A DNA stretch of 64,000 nucleotides from Epiperipatus broadwayi (Eukaryota; Onychophora; Udeonychophora; Euonychophora; Peripatidae), in the NCBI GenBank assembly GCA_028023455.1, contig JAQFVV010006255.1, forward strand, positions 3,224,001-3,288,000, read 5' to 3'. Made by a program: the position numbers and the translations under genes. Below, piece by piece: positions 49,602-63,267 of the stretch (its first letter is position 1; each line of letters begins with the position of its first letter). The notes under the pieces were generated by a model that had not been told where the DNA came from, searched no databases, and worked only from the letters and a program-made list of their open reading frames with translations.

Positions 49602-50639
49602 GTAAGATTTAAAACACAAATAACTGTCATAATTTTTTAATATATAAAAAGATTAAATTTTAAAAATCTATGATGATTAATATTAGACATCACTCTCTCT
49701 ATATATATATGTTAGTGCATGTGTGTAGTGATATAATGTTACTTGGATAAAAATTTTTAGAAAAGTAAGCTGAAATCTACATGTCTAATTGTTAAAAGTC
49801 TACTAATCCACCCAAGATTCTTTTTTTTAAAATCATTCTTATTTATCTTTACAAACTTTAACTGATTGTTAGATGATTGTTCGCGTTTTACTTAATTAAA
49901 ATATGCAGTAATGAAAAAAAAAAAAACAAGTTATAGGTCATTAAAACATAGCAAAACAAAATAATAATAATAATAAAAAACATTACCTGTTTTTAAAAAA
50001 ATAATTCATGTATTTATCATTACATATTGCTTATTTGATAGTAATTTAAATAAATATATTTATTCCATTTTTGTAAAATTAAGACTTGAGAAATAGTTAT
50101 CAAAATCATAATAAACATTATTCTATATATTTATTACAAATAAATAAATCTACAATTGAAAAAAATATTTGAAAAAGAATGATATATACATCATTAGTAC
50201 AACTAACACACACATATCAAACAAATTATTCGTTATATATAAAATAATTGGGCACTGCCGAGTTCTAGAATCAAATATATGGTACTTTATACACAAACAA
50301 TCCATATATATATATTAACAAAAAAGTAAAGATCATAAAAGTCATATTTATGATTTTTAAAAAGGTCTTTTCTCAAAAAACTTATATATTATTCTACATA
50401 CACACATACACATATATATAAAGAAAGAGAGAGACCCTATGTTAGAGTAAAAATGTTTTAATATATATTATAAAGTTTATGTAATAATATAGCTTGATTG
50501 CTTTTTTAAATTGTATTTCTCGATAAAAATGTTTCAACTTATGGTTACAAACACTTTTTGAACAAATAATAATAGTATATTCCAAGTATAAATTTTTTAT
50601 CATACTAATGAGAATGTTGTATAATTTTTCCATTATAAT

Positions 50640-51420
50640 TGATCACATATTAAGTGGTAATATGTTCTCGACATGGAGACGAGAGAATCATGCAATTCAA
50701 ATGCCTAGTTGGGGCAATTAAATTATCAACTGTGGCAAGAGATAGTAGTTGAAAGAGTAGTCTAAAGCATTAGTTGTCTTAAAAGAGCAAAAATAAAGTT
50801 AAAAGAGAGTGAAATTTGGTCATGGGCTGCAAGTGTCAAGTGCTCTTTGGTCTTTTGTTTTGCATCTTTATTGTTAACAATTCATGTCCATGAGTCGACA
50901 GACCAGAATGACATGGACGGTACCATGCTGAGTTTCCGCGGGGATAGATTATCCAGAATCGTTTATCGTCAACTGAAAATGGTAACTGACAATTTTTAAT
51001 AATTTTAAGTGTTTCGTCGTTTTGCACTTTTCCCATTGCTCCAATATAATTACTGAATAACAATAATACAAAACCATACGGGCTTAACGTCTCGCTTATT
51101 TAGAGATTTTTTGTTCTCGTTTGAAAGACGTAGACACCTATGAAATAACTCAGATAATTACAAAATGTCTTGGCAATTAAATTATAGAGAAGCAGTTGGT
51201 CACTTGTTGACTTTACTTTTTAAGCAGATTTATTTCATCATTTTTTAAAGGTCACTAGCACTGACTTCTTTGTGCACGTTTAACTTATTGCTCTTTCACC
51301 GACAGGTTTCCGGGACATCAATCGCGGACTGGTGCTGTGGAATAGTCCGCCTGCCAAAGTAATTTGGTGGTAACTGGGCAAACAAAGGGACAGTTAAGAT
51401 AGCCTTAAGGCAGAGAAAAG
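50640..51420. promoter_or_regulatory. Candidate intronic regulatory block in Tbx20
   Basis: Two patches (50640-51080 and 51290-51420) are markedly less AT-rich than the surrounding intron and contain CpGs, suggesting selective constraint. Visible motifs are TTAAGTGG at 50650-50657 (fits an NK2/tinman-type site), a forkhead-like GCAAACA followed by a SOX-like ACAAAG core at about 51378-51388, and a CATGG..CCATG inverted pair near 50912. A 75-residue - strand frame (51063-50836) shows no known domain. Enhancer function is inference only. Confidence 0.4.
51324..51350. other. Perfect 7-bp hairpin in the intronic block
   Basis: GCGGACT (51324-51330) and AGTCCGC (51344-51350) pair perfectly around a 13-nt loop. 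Three CpGs and the high G+C stand out in the AT-rich intron. It may be a structured RNA element or a paired binding site. Confidence 0.5.
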
Positions 51421-54400
51421 CAAGCGTTAATTAATCCATTTAAATATCTTATTGGTAACAACTACTAGTAATTAACTAAAATGAAAAAAAAATTAAACTG
51501 GTAGGAAGGAGTTCATAAAAAAAAAAAAGCAAATTTTTAAAATTTAAAATATTTGCATATATTTCTTTTTGTATATTAAATATTATCCATACACATAAAT
51601 ATCTATTATAATATATGAATTTACTAAATTAATAAAAATTGCCTGGGACACCAATTACTTTATTATTAGCCTGTCATCAGCCGCAGATGTTTAATAAAAG
51701 TTTATGTAATTCCTCCTCCTTTTTTTGTCAAATTAGTTTCTACTTAAACTAGGTTATATATATATACAATATACATACTATACACAATTTTTAAATAACA
51801 TTTTCTCTTAATTTAAATTATTTTTTAAATTTAAAACTTATCCACAATGTAAGAATAAGCCAAAAAAGCTATATTAAATTTTTTTTTATTATTATAAAAA
51901 GTATATTGTAAGCAAATGCTCTAAAATCTTTGTAAATAAAAGTATAATCCCCATTTTGCATTATTAAAAAAATAAAAATAAAGACAAATAAACTTACATA
52001 AAAGTGTAGGTGTTATTACCGAAACGAATTTTTTCCCTGCATATTTAAATTTGTTTTGTTTTCATTTAATTATTTCTTACGGAAAATGATTTTTTTAAAA
52101 TAAGTTTGGTAGTGAAGACGATAAATGAAAGCTAAGAAATCTAAATACTTTTACTGTTAACGTACAATAATCAAGAATGACAAACTGTACTTTAATATAA
52201 TTTCTGATATTAAAAAAGTTGAGAGAATTTTGTGTACATAAAATTATAAATGAGCAATTCGTTTAAGTCTCTATACATTTTTAAGTATGGAATTCATTGG
52301 TGATCAAATTTAACAAATAAAACTTTAATTAGGTCTTTCTTTTTAGAGTGAATACAGTGTATCGATTTGCGTTATTATATTTATAAAGAGTAATTGTATG
52401 CATATCTACTTATATATCTACATACACTATTTTGGACAAAGATTATACATGGATACTTTAGTTCATATGAAAGCGCTGTTAAACATTCCCTCTATTAATT
52501 GCAAGATTAAAGAATATGCTCTACTGAAATAACAACAGCAAAAAATTATCATTATTAATTGCTATAAAAATAATATTGGAAAAATAATTGCTGAAAACAA
52601 ATGAATGAAATATACATATAAAGCAAAGTACGTACACAAAGTTATAATAACAATAATAAAAAATACAATATCTGATAATGACAATATATTTATTTACTCT
52701 AAATAATTTCATCCAGTAAAAAAAAAAAAAAGTAAAGTCACAAAAGAAATAATATTTTAATTTAAAATTTGATAAAATATTGTATTTAGAACCATAATCT
52801 TATAGAGGTGGTGTATTATTATTTATTTTTTATTTTATGAAAGTATTCATAGATAAGTTCATATTTAATCGATTTTTATGATAGTATAATAGGTTTTGAA
52901 CTCTTTTATCCAGCTTTATGTAAAATCTTGTTTTAATACGTAAAAAAGATAGATACTTAAATATGTACATTACAATATCTATATATTAACTAAGTTTCTA
53001 GATGCTGAGTATTTAATCCTATAAAGAATATCTAATTCTAGAACAAAATAATAAAATATTTAGCATATTAAAGACAATTATGGTCAAACTGTGATTGCAT
53101 GATAATTTTTGTTAGGTGCATTATAAATTTGATTTTATACTATACAATTTTTATAACAAGCCACAACTTTAACTAAAATAATTATTTATATATATACACA
53201 CACAAATATATATTGGTAGAACTGAGTGGTAAATATCCTAAAGACAAACAAACAAAAAAAAAAAAACTCTTCAGCAATTCTCCACAAGAAATAATAATTA
53301 GTAAAGAGAAGATATTTCTTGTCAAACTTGCAACTACTGAATGATAAGGAATTTTATCAAGTTTTTCATTCTTGTTTTATCCATAGTTAAAAAAAACTAA
53401 ATATCCATTTACTTACCAAAATGTAGATGGTTAGCTAGGCCAACTAACTGGGAAAAAAGATTAAATCTGCTTAAAACCTTAAAAAATGCTCAAATTTTAT
53501 CAAGTCCAAATAGGTATTATTTACTATTCTGAAGTTTAATCAATCAAAAAAGAAAACAACAGCAAACAAACTAAATATACAAAAGTGATTAGTATAACTT
53601 TAATGTTTGCTTTGTATTATGATATAAAAATATTTTATCTTTCTCTGTCCACCCATCCACACACATGCAAAATTTTAAATCTATTTCCCTAAATTGTATT
53701 AATAAAGTGAATTTTTTTTTTTCCAATTCGCACTTCTGTCTGCACTCTATATGTTAGATGATTTTTTAGAAGGCAAATTGACTTTAAAAATTTTTCTGAT
53801 TAAAAAAAAAAAAGCTCTTTCTTTGTCAGTTTTTTTTTTGAAAAATATTTTAAATGTAAAAATTATTATTTTTGATATAAATTTTCACACTGCAACCATC
53901 ATTTATCAAAAATAAGTATAAGAATCTTTAAGATTGCAGACACCTGGTTTCTCTTAAATCATTATATGCTTACTACCTTCAAAGAATTAAGTTTAGTACA
54001 AAAAAAAAACAACGTATATTTTGTTTTGTTTTGAAATGAGAATATATACTATATATATACATACACAGATTATGAAAAATTCTTTTTGACGAAGTCTATT
54101 TTACAGTTGCACCTATGTCTGTTTCAAATTCATTTTTTAGCTATGAAAACCTATTTTTCATCTAGACAAAAACTTCCTAAAAGAAGATTATATTCATTTA
54201 TTTTTCTATTTGAAAGTTTGTTTTACAAAATTAACAATTACCTATTTTTTTCAGTAATCTATTAAAAAAGTGACCAAACCTAGTTCTATAATAAATTTTA
54301 CTTTATTAGTAAAAACTAAATTGTCATCTATGACGAAATCACACTTTCAGAATTACATAACATATTTGTATATATGTGTGCCTATACAAACATATATAGG

Positions 54401-56676
54401 CATTTAGCGTGATATATTTACTAAACTCTAATAAGACTTAAAGACTAAGTACTGTTAATTAAATAATTAAATAGATGATATATATATATATATATTGCTA
54501 CTTGATCTGTGTAAACTTTTTTCACAGACTTTTAACAGTTCATGTCTGTATAAATATAAATCCTGACGAATGAAATATATTATAGACGTATCTTCCGTAT
54601 CTTCTCGTATTACGTTCACTGTATACAGGTATACAGATCTATCAATCAAGGCAACGGAAAACAATTACCAAACTAAAACTAAAACTGATCTTTATTAATT
54701 TACAATATAACTATTTTTCCTCATCGACTGAGATCTAATGTATATTAATATTCAAACCTGAAATAAAAAAAGCGCTTGTAGTTCTGTATATAAATTTCGA
54801 TATAGTATTCATTTATTTTTACTTTACACATAATAAATGCCCCACCACACATGCAAATGTAAACAGATTATCAAAAAAAGATAATAGTAATAATAATAAA
54901 CATGAAATATCTGAATTAGCTATGTAAGGACAAGATTAAACAAGTTTGCAAAAGTCTTTTTTAAATATAACTTTCATTGAGATTTTTTTTTTAATGCATT
55001 TTTTAAAAAGTGTAATAATAATCTGCAAAAAAATGATAAAGGGATTTTATCATAATTTTAAGATTTCATAAAAAATTTAGGGAAAAATGAAATGTTTTAT
55101 AACTGGTACGATTATTTTAGTATTTATATCTAGAAAATATAATTTAGAATTTTTATACAATCAAAGAAGATAAAATTATTCGCATTTATTTCACAGAATA
55201 TTTACTTATATAAAAAAATCAAAACATTGTTACAGAGTGAAATTATTATAATTATTCTTTTGAACTTTGCGTTTTATATTAAAATGCAATTTTAATTTAC
55301 ACTTGAAAATAGAATTACTGTAATTGATTGCAATAGTTTTTTTTTATTTATAGATAAAAACAAAAAAATAAACTTTTATTTGAATTTTTTTTTTTTAATT
55401 ACATATTAATTAACCTAGGAGATATAATTGTTACATATGATTGCTTATTTGATTAAAACAAAAGAAAGACCTGTGATATTGTTAGGGACAAACAAAAGAT
55501 TTAAAGTTAAATATTATTGAATAAATGTTTTCGTTTGAATTGTATATATATTAAGTATATTATCTGATTTTTCTGTTTTTATCGGTTCTTTTTTTTTGGG
55601 GGCGAGGGGAAGCTATTGGAAAGGTGTTCAGCCTGCAGCGGGCTAGTTCAATTAATTTATTCTTCAAATAATATTTATATATTTGTTTGACAATAAATTG
55701 AAATATCTGTTTTGGTAATATTTAAATTGTAAGGAATTCAAATATCAGTAAAAAAAAAATTAAACAAACGGATGTTTATAAACATCGATAAAGAAATATA
55801 AATCTAAGTTATATATATATATATAATTTGAAGACATTTAATTTACAATTGATAACATTGCATTATAATCGATAAGTGGAGTATGGTGCTAATAATCAAT
55901 TCTTCTTAATATGCTCATTTGAATTTAAGTCGCGCTAATGTTATCTTGATAAAACACAATTAAGTACTATATATTAATAAATTCTCTACCCAAGGCAGAG
56001 TAAATTGTTAGATATTACAACTTGGAGATAATATTTGATCATTGTAATACTTTGTTATTGCTTGCCATTCGCTTAACATAGTTTATTGTAACATCTCAAT
56101 TTTAGAGTTATATCAAAAACTTTAATGATTCTCATATCATTAAGCTATGTGTTCTATTTTGTTGTTTGAATATGTATATCTCATCCGGTTCTAAATCAAC
56201 CAATTAGTTTTTACTATTTTTGTTGCTATAATTTTATTTTTTAAAGAACTGTATTATTAAGTGATCTAAAACTATGTTTTACGTAATTGAATACATTTTA
56301 ACAATATCGATAATCTGTGAAATTCTTCGCTTATAAGGCCGCATCTACTAAGATAACAGAGATTTGAGTGAAAGGTCGCAATATTATAATATTATTATTT
56401 TTTATTTATTAAAATATATCTGGACGGTGTTTTATATATATGTTCACATATTTACTGTTAAAGAGTACTCCACACATTGAGAGATATTTTAATTAAAAAT
56501 TTTACCTTAGTAAATTGTAATTTTAAAAAAATCATAAATTAAAAACAGAAAACATTTTTTTTTGTAAATTGTACAAATATGTACGCGAGAGTTTTCTTTC
56601 TAAATAGATTTAGGTGCTAAAAATATTATTACAAAAAAAAAAAATGTAATAATTATAATTTATTTTTATATAAATG

Positions 56677-56720
56677 CCCCCCCCTCTCCCCCTACCCCCC
56701 CCTTTTTTTTTTTTTTTTTT
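56677..56720. repeat. C-then-T homopyrimidine tract
   Basis: 44 pyrimidines on the + strand interrupted by one A at 56694, with C7-C8 runs and a terminal T18. It could form i-motif or triplex structures. A G8 run preceded by A/G sequence lies about 150 bp downstream near 56843. Confidence 0.9.
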
Positions 56721-58359
56721 ACTAATTGTGTTTACGTTTATAATTATTTGAAAGTTATCATGGTATGTGTAAATAAGCATATAAACATATTTTTTAATTT
56801 AAAAAATGTGTTTTCAATTTAAAAAAAAAAAAGATAGAGAAGGGGGGGGGATTGATTCTATGCTGTTTGTAATATATTAGTATTGGATATAAATTACGTA
56901 TATAGGCACACACAAATCAATTGGAATACAAATAAAATATCAATATAAAAAAACTGATACAAAAGAAAAAATTAAAATACTGTGAAAAATTCTCAATGAT
57001 GGTTTCCTTTGCTCTAATTTAGCACTAATAAAATTATTGTTAACCTTGATTATAAAATAATTATTATACGTCAATGGGATATATATAAGTATGTGCGCAG
57101 GTATAGACTAAATTTGTTGACCATCGAAGAAAAAGTATATATAATAACATATCGTGTGTGTATGTATATAAACATACGCACTATAGAAATATCATTAAAA
57201 ATTTGGATGTAATATATATTTGAATAAATAATAGCCAAATTGCAAAAATAAATATTGATGAAATAATATTCTTTAGTAGTTGTATTATTATTTCCAGTAG
57301 TACCTAAAATAGATCATATGGGCTATGCAAAATTCTATTCATTCTTTGCATTAGTGCATATAATTTATATGCATAAAGAAAAGACACTCTAACGGTTTGT
57401 CGCTTTCTTGATCAGGAATTCACATGAAGTTTGAACACCAGAAGTGAAAGAGTTGAGCTATTTTAGAGTTGATCATTTACCACTGCATTTCATCATGCAG
57501 AACATTTATTACCATTAAATAGTACTTATATATTTTCAAAATATAGTTTACTATTTACTCAAAGAAAAATTAGTAATAAAAAAGTGTAATACTGACATTT
57601 AATGTAATGGGCTATGAAGCTATCTACCATCTATTTTTTTTTTTTTTTTGAAATAATAATAAAAAAGTTATTATTCAATTTTTGTAAAAGATTTTAACCT
57701 AATTATTCACAATATAGTTTAATTCAAACTCTAATTAAACACACTTTAAATAAATAAATAAAAAATGCTAATCATATTAAAAAAAAAGATGTTGTATAAT
57801 GTACTAAGCAATAAGATAAGTTAAACAAATAGAAATTATTATTTGATATACTATTAATCATAATCTAAACAGGCATTCAAATAATTTAAAATTGATAACT
57901 AAAAGAAAAAAATATATTTTGTTTTATTAGTAATTAAGTAATTTTGTCAAGGAATTTATTTATGAAACATAATCAAATAAATAAAAAATTGGGCAAATTT
58001 GAATAACTAAGATGAAGAGTGAAATTTTTTTAAAGAAGATAAATCAGGAGAAAAATAGAAAAGATCTTAATCGTAAATTGAGTTTTTTAAAAAGAAAAAG
58101 AAATGATAATGTAAGAAGAATTAACTTTATAATTTTTATAATAGCATTTTTTAATGTATGACAGAATAAGATAATAATCTCACAAACTCTTTCAGGGTGA
58201 ACGTGCTTGCACACCACAAATATATATATATATTTAAAAGCACACAAATGCATAAATAAATAAATATATCCATTAATATATTTAGAATTAGAATATAATT
58301 GTTACATTTGATTCATGTCATTCAAATGAGTGAATTCATAAAGCTTTTTCTATTTGTTT

Positions 58360-59920
58360 TCAAGAACTTTATTGATCTTTCAAAACAAAGGTTATATTAA
58401 AATTACAAACATTGATATATTACATACATTACAATTAGTACATGTCTAAAATAGGATATTTAGAGGTACAATAAACTGTACAATTCAGTTACAAAGAAGG
58501 GGAAACATGACATTAAAATTTGAACCTTGGTATATTACATATATTACAAATGTTACATGTCTAGCATAAATTATTTATGGTTACAATAATATGTACAATT
58601 CAGTTACAAAAAAGATAGAGGGAAACACAAAAGAAATTCAAACAAAAATACAATCACTCTAATTTTTCCTTTTCTTCTGTCATTCAGAGATAGATATATG
58701 CAATTGAGGCATCACATGCAGTCTCAAAAGGCATCAAGTGCTACAGATTAGTGGTATCTTCCTATCTCTTGTTTTGATTGTTTGTAGTTTGTTGCACAAT
58801 GTGTTAGGGTGCCTTCTTATTATACACAAAGATGCACTTAGAGTACCACCATGCATACAGAATAAAATTGCTTTCTTGGATATTTGCATAAATATCCAAA
58901 GTGAAGGCAATAAAGAAAGATTTTATATTAAGGTTGGAATTATTAAATAACTCTTAAATGGAAGACCTTATGTTATTAAAACAAAAAAAAATCCCAAGAC
59001 TGTGTTTCCACATTATTATGGCACACGTTACACTAATCATCTAAATTCATACGTTGTCTCTTATGCCTGTAGAAATAGAATAAATTAATAAAGAAATTGC
59101 AGTATTTTGGCTATAGCATACAAAAATTAAATTTCTCAATTAAAAGCTTGTTATTAAGCTTGAGTATAGCTGTATTTAAATCAATCCCAGGGAATATAGG
59201 TATTAATGAGCCTTATTATTTATAATTACTTTTTGTTAAAGCTTTTCTCTGTACATGAGTGTATATAATGCATTTACATTGAGATAAAGCTGTCTACTAT
59301 CATTACAATAATTAAATTTGTTTATAAGTGGACAAAAGGAAAATTTGGAATGAATGAGATTGCTGTTATGAGATGTTTTCAGTATCCATTGACTGGAGGG
59401 GGTTTATCTGCTAATGTAATTTTTATTATTATTTCCAGTTGCAGAAATATTTCTGAGCATGAGGATATTAGGTTAAACATTTTTTGTTCCATTGTGCAAA
59501 CTTAAACCATTTTCTGTTAGTGTGCATTAAAGATATCTCAGTGGGATTTGTTGTGAAAGTTTTAGGGAATATTATAATAATATATGATCCTAGTTATAAA
59601 TAGCATATTGATCAATGATGTCTTTGAATAGAGAGATAAATATGATTTGGATATTGAATGGGTGATGTTTTCAATTTTACTTTTAAGTTTATTTTGTGTA
59701 TTATAACACATTTGTGAACTATTTAAATAGAATGGAAAACCAAGAAATGTAGTATGCTTTTCTTTAAAGTACAGTATATGTTCATAGTTTTTCCTGTATA
59801 TATTGACCATGCATATGATTTATTCATACTCATTTTAAAAGTATGGGGAATTGCTTTTGAAATGTCAGATCTTAATAATATAAACTCAGTGAATACTAGT
59901 GATGTCATATATTTACATTA
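58360..59920 (-). pseudogene. LINE remnant inside Tbx20 intron 2, antisense to the gene
   Basis: The - strand from about 59900 gives RT tail-like blocks in two frames. These are HTTFLGFPFYLN (near 59745), a CYNTQNKLKSKIENI block (near 59705) and SLYSKTSLINMLFITRIIYY (near 59635). The last resembles the L.GK...IN.L..P...Y region that follows the RT domain of LINEs. FAQWNKKC follows near 59500. Stops are frequent. The element's 3' end appears to be the tandem region at 58391-58630, finishing near TTTATTGATC at 58369. Clade not assignable. Confidence 0.6.
58391..58630. repeat. Two-copy ~120-bp tandem repeat
   Basis: Two diverged units. Each has a TGGTATATTACATA-like start, a TTACATGTCTA block, and GTACAATTCAGTTACAAA followed by an A/G-rich GGGAAACA end. 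It sits at the 3' end of the antisense LINE remnant and is probably part of its 3' UTR. Confidence 0.7.
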
Positions 59921-62900
59921 ACCATGAATATTTTAACCAAGAGTGCACATAATATTCAGACATACACGCGTCTCTAAATAAACTATAAATTAAACAGTAA
60001 ATATTTAATATACTATCATTAATCACACAGTTCAAAGTTTTCATAGAATAAAATCTAAGTGTAAAAATGTAATTTATGCTATGTACAGTGAGTGTTTAAA
60101 TGTTTTTCACTTTCTTGATTAAAATACTGTGTGCTCAATGTAACATATATTGCATTATTATTTCTATATGTTTATTATATCTCCGATGTCGGATATAAGA
60201 ATTTTTTTTTGTTGCAATTATAAGAATCTAAGAGTAAGTTGATCTAGAACAAGATATATATTGTGGTATTAAATTTTATTATCTTAATGCAGCAGTAAAA
60301 ATATTAGACTGGGAATCTTTTCTAGAACTTACAAAATAATAGTTTGTTCTTGTTAAGCTTCACCGCGGTTACAATGATTGGCAGAGTGTACATTTGTTGA
60401 AGCTTTTTTTTTTTTTTTAGATGTTAAGTTCACGTAAATGCTTGCTAAAAAAATGGCCATAGACAAGAAATTAATTATCAAAATATATGTTATTTTCAAC
60501 AATAATTTTTAAAATTATTAATGTTTAAAAATAAGAGACCCAATTATTTATAAAGCTTTTTAAATTCAAATTATCTCATTTGTCAGTTAATTTAAAAAAT
60601 AAAGTTAGTAAATTTTATGTTTAAAGTGATATATAAATGACATTTAAAACAGATTTCAGATATCTAAAATTTAGCAAAATACTGTCTATGCCTTTTAATA
60701 CAATGACAAAATAATCAGCTAAAGATTCCTGACTTAAAGATCAGAGTGTTATTTTTTGTGCTCAAGCGTCGCACGACTTTTCTAGAGACTACTTTCTATT
60801 ACTAGGAATAATAAACAACAGATTTTTTAAAATATAAAATTGCTCATTTTAATACATCTATTAGCTTCAAAAGTACATTTTATAGTCTTATGTTCATACT
60901 AACTAAAGTAATTAAATCTAACCTTTACAATATTCCATTTATATGCTTTCAGTTATAGGTAGTTAATTTAAAAAACAAATATGACAGATGTTCTCTAGTT
61001 ATGATATAAATATCCCTTGCAGTGATCGTATTTGAATCCAAGATTTGATATTTAAAAGAAGAGCAATATAGTTCCAATGGGCGTTGAATTGTTAAATTCT
61101 CATTTCTAATGCAATTGTATATTCCTTGTTAAACATATTTAATAGTTTGATATTGCTTTCTCTATCAGACTTGATCTTTTTCTGCTATCACAGTAAAATA
61201 TACACAAAGTTTACTAATTGCCACAAATCATACGGTTATATATATATAATAGTAATAATATTTCTAATTTAATACATGGGTTAATTTTAAATGTTTCAAT
61301 AATGAACTGTAACATCTAAGAACAAAAATGTGTAATAAAGAAAATCGATATAAAAATATTTATATCTATAAACAATAAAACATGATTTTGTTATTTTAAA
61401 AGATAACTAAATTCAAAGATTTTCATGGTGAGAAGTGTTTGTTTTTAGCGTCATATCTGTAAAACTTATTTTAAAAATTATATAATTATTACACAAGTAA
61501 AAGTTCAGACATTTAAATAGAAGACGTAGACATATTGCTTTAAAGTTAGCTCTATTCGTGCTGAGCATGTTTTCGATGTATATCTTAACCATAGCTCCTG
61601 GTGATATTTATGTGTACTTGATTATATTTAAATTCATTTAAATTAATTGTGTTGTTATTTGATTTTTTATTTGCCTTCTCTGAGAGCCATTTCTTCAAGA
61701 GAGGGATACTAGAATCTTTTTTATTTATCACCAATTAATCTTTGATTATGATCCAAGCCTCCTTGACTTTTCTCTTTCTATCCCCCTGCTCAGTGCTCAA
61801 TACAGACAATTCTTGCTTTAGATAAGTTGAATTTATGGCTGGGTTGTGTTTATGTTCTACATGGAGGAGTATTTATTACATCTCTTAGGCCTGTTGTATA
61901 GATAATTGGGCTGGGTCAATCTTGCTAAGAGATTAGCCCTTAATTATATATTATTTAAAATATTCATGATTTTTCCTTTCATTTTCAATAATTTATTCAT
62001 CCATTACAATATAAATCTTTCTAAATTTATTTTAATATTAATGATTCATGGCCTTCTTTCTCCACATTATTCCAAGTAACTTTCTTATTTCATCTATTCA
62101 TCTTTATCATTTTTAAACCAATAAACATCACATGTCCACCTTTTTATAATTTAAGATTTTTATTGGACTTCTTTTGCCTCTTCAGTAATATGGCAACCCA
62201 TCTTTATTTCATTCTCAATTCTTTCCGTGATACCAGTTTATTCTCTTACCATGTAATTAGTTTTTTGATTTATTTAATTAATTCTAGCGTACATATTTTT
62301 ATACTTTGCTATATAGTCTAAGTATTTGTTCTGTTTTTTTTATTTATTAAGTTTACAAGTCTTATTCTCCAATCTTTATTACTATTATTATTGATTGTTT
62401 TTTTTATTTTAAATATATATATATATATTTAGTTCTTCTTTTTGTTACTATCATCTGATAGCACTTGTAAACTTCTTGAAACTTTAAAGTATTATTTATA
62501 AAAAACAGATTCATCATTTTAAAAATCTATATGCCTTAAATAATCTTGATTTATTTGTATTTACATTGTTTTGCATTATGATTCACAAAATACTTCTAGT
62601 ACAAAAAGTTTTGAGAATATAAAATCCTTTCACCTAAATTTTAGTAAATAAATATTTCTCAAAATGTGACAATATTCTCTGATACAAAAATATTAAAGAT
62701 AGCAGAAAAAACTTAGAAAGTCAAAAGCTTTTATATAATTTTTAAATTTAATGTATTACCATTTGCTTTGTAAATTTACACAGATAGAATACAGTTAAAA
62801 TCTATCTTTTTATAATTGCACAATTTTTACCATTTGGACAAAATTATAGGTGGAGGGAAAGACTTTAAATTTTCATGATGGCCAACTTTTATTATTATAT

Positions 62901-63168
62901 TTAATCTTGAATTTACACATATTAAAGAATAATAAATGTAATACAGAAAATAATTTATTACACACACTTTTAAACATAAAAAACAAATTTAAGTAAAAAC
63001 TTATAAATTAATAAACTTTATTGATGTGAACATCATGTTTTCATTTTATCTTAATCAGCTTTATTAATTCTTTAGATGTGCAATTTTTTGAAATATCTTA
63101 TAATAGCCAATTTAATAACATTTTTATACTTTTTATTTTTACAAATTAATCATTATTTTTTTTGTCTT

Positions 63169-63267
63169 GCATTGGTGGTCGAGAGGTCAGCGTGACTGCC
63201 TTGTAAAGAGGCAGTTGTCTTGATTGCGGGTTCGCGTCCCGGCCGATGCTATGACACTTAAAAAAAA
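63169..63267 (+). mobile_element. tRNA(Thr)-like SINE, short, with A tail
   Basis: A cloverleaf can be drawn. The acceptor is GCATTGG with CCGATGC. The anticodon stem is CTGCC/GGCAG around a 9-nt loop containing TTGTAAA (UGU-like, as in tRNA-Thr), and the T arm is CGGG-TTCGCGT-CCCG. The A box TGGTCGAGAGG and B box GGTTCGCGTCC are good pol III promoter matches. The anticodon loop is too long and an extra segment precedes the T arm, so it is not a functional tRNA. TATGACAC follows the tRNA part, as in the 24543 copy, then an A-rich tail. Confidence 0.75.

Noticed and set aside
50836-51063. 75-residue - strand frame in the Tbx20 intron
   Set aside because: No domain or homologue recognised; the compositional signal is as well explained by a regulatory element.
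63169-63257. Functional tRNA-Thr gene
   Set aside because: The anticodon loop is 9 nt, an extra segment precedes the T arm, and the same TATGACAC block follows the tRNA part in the 24543 copy, so a SINE is the better call.
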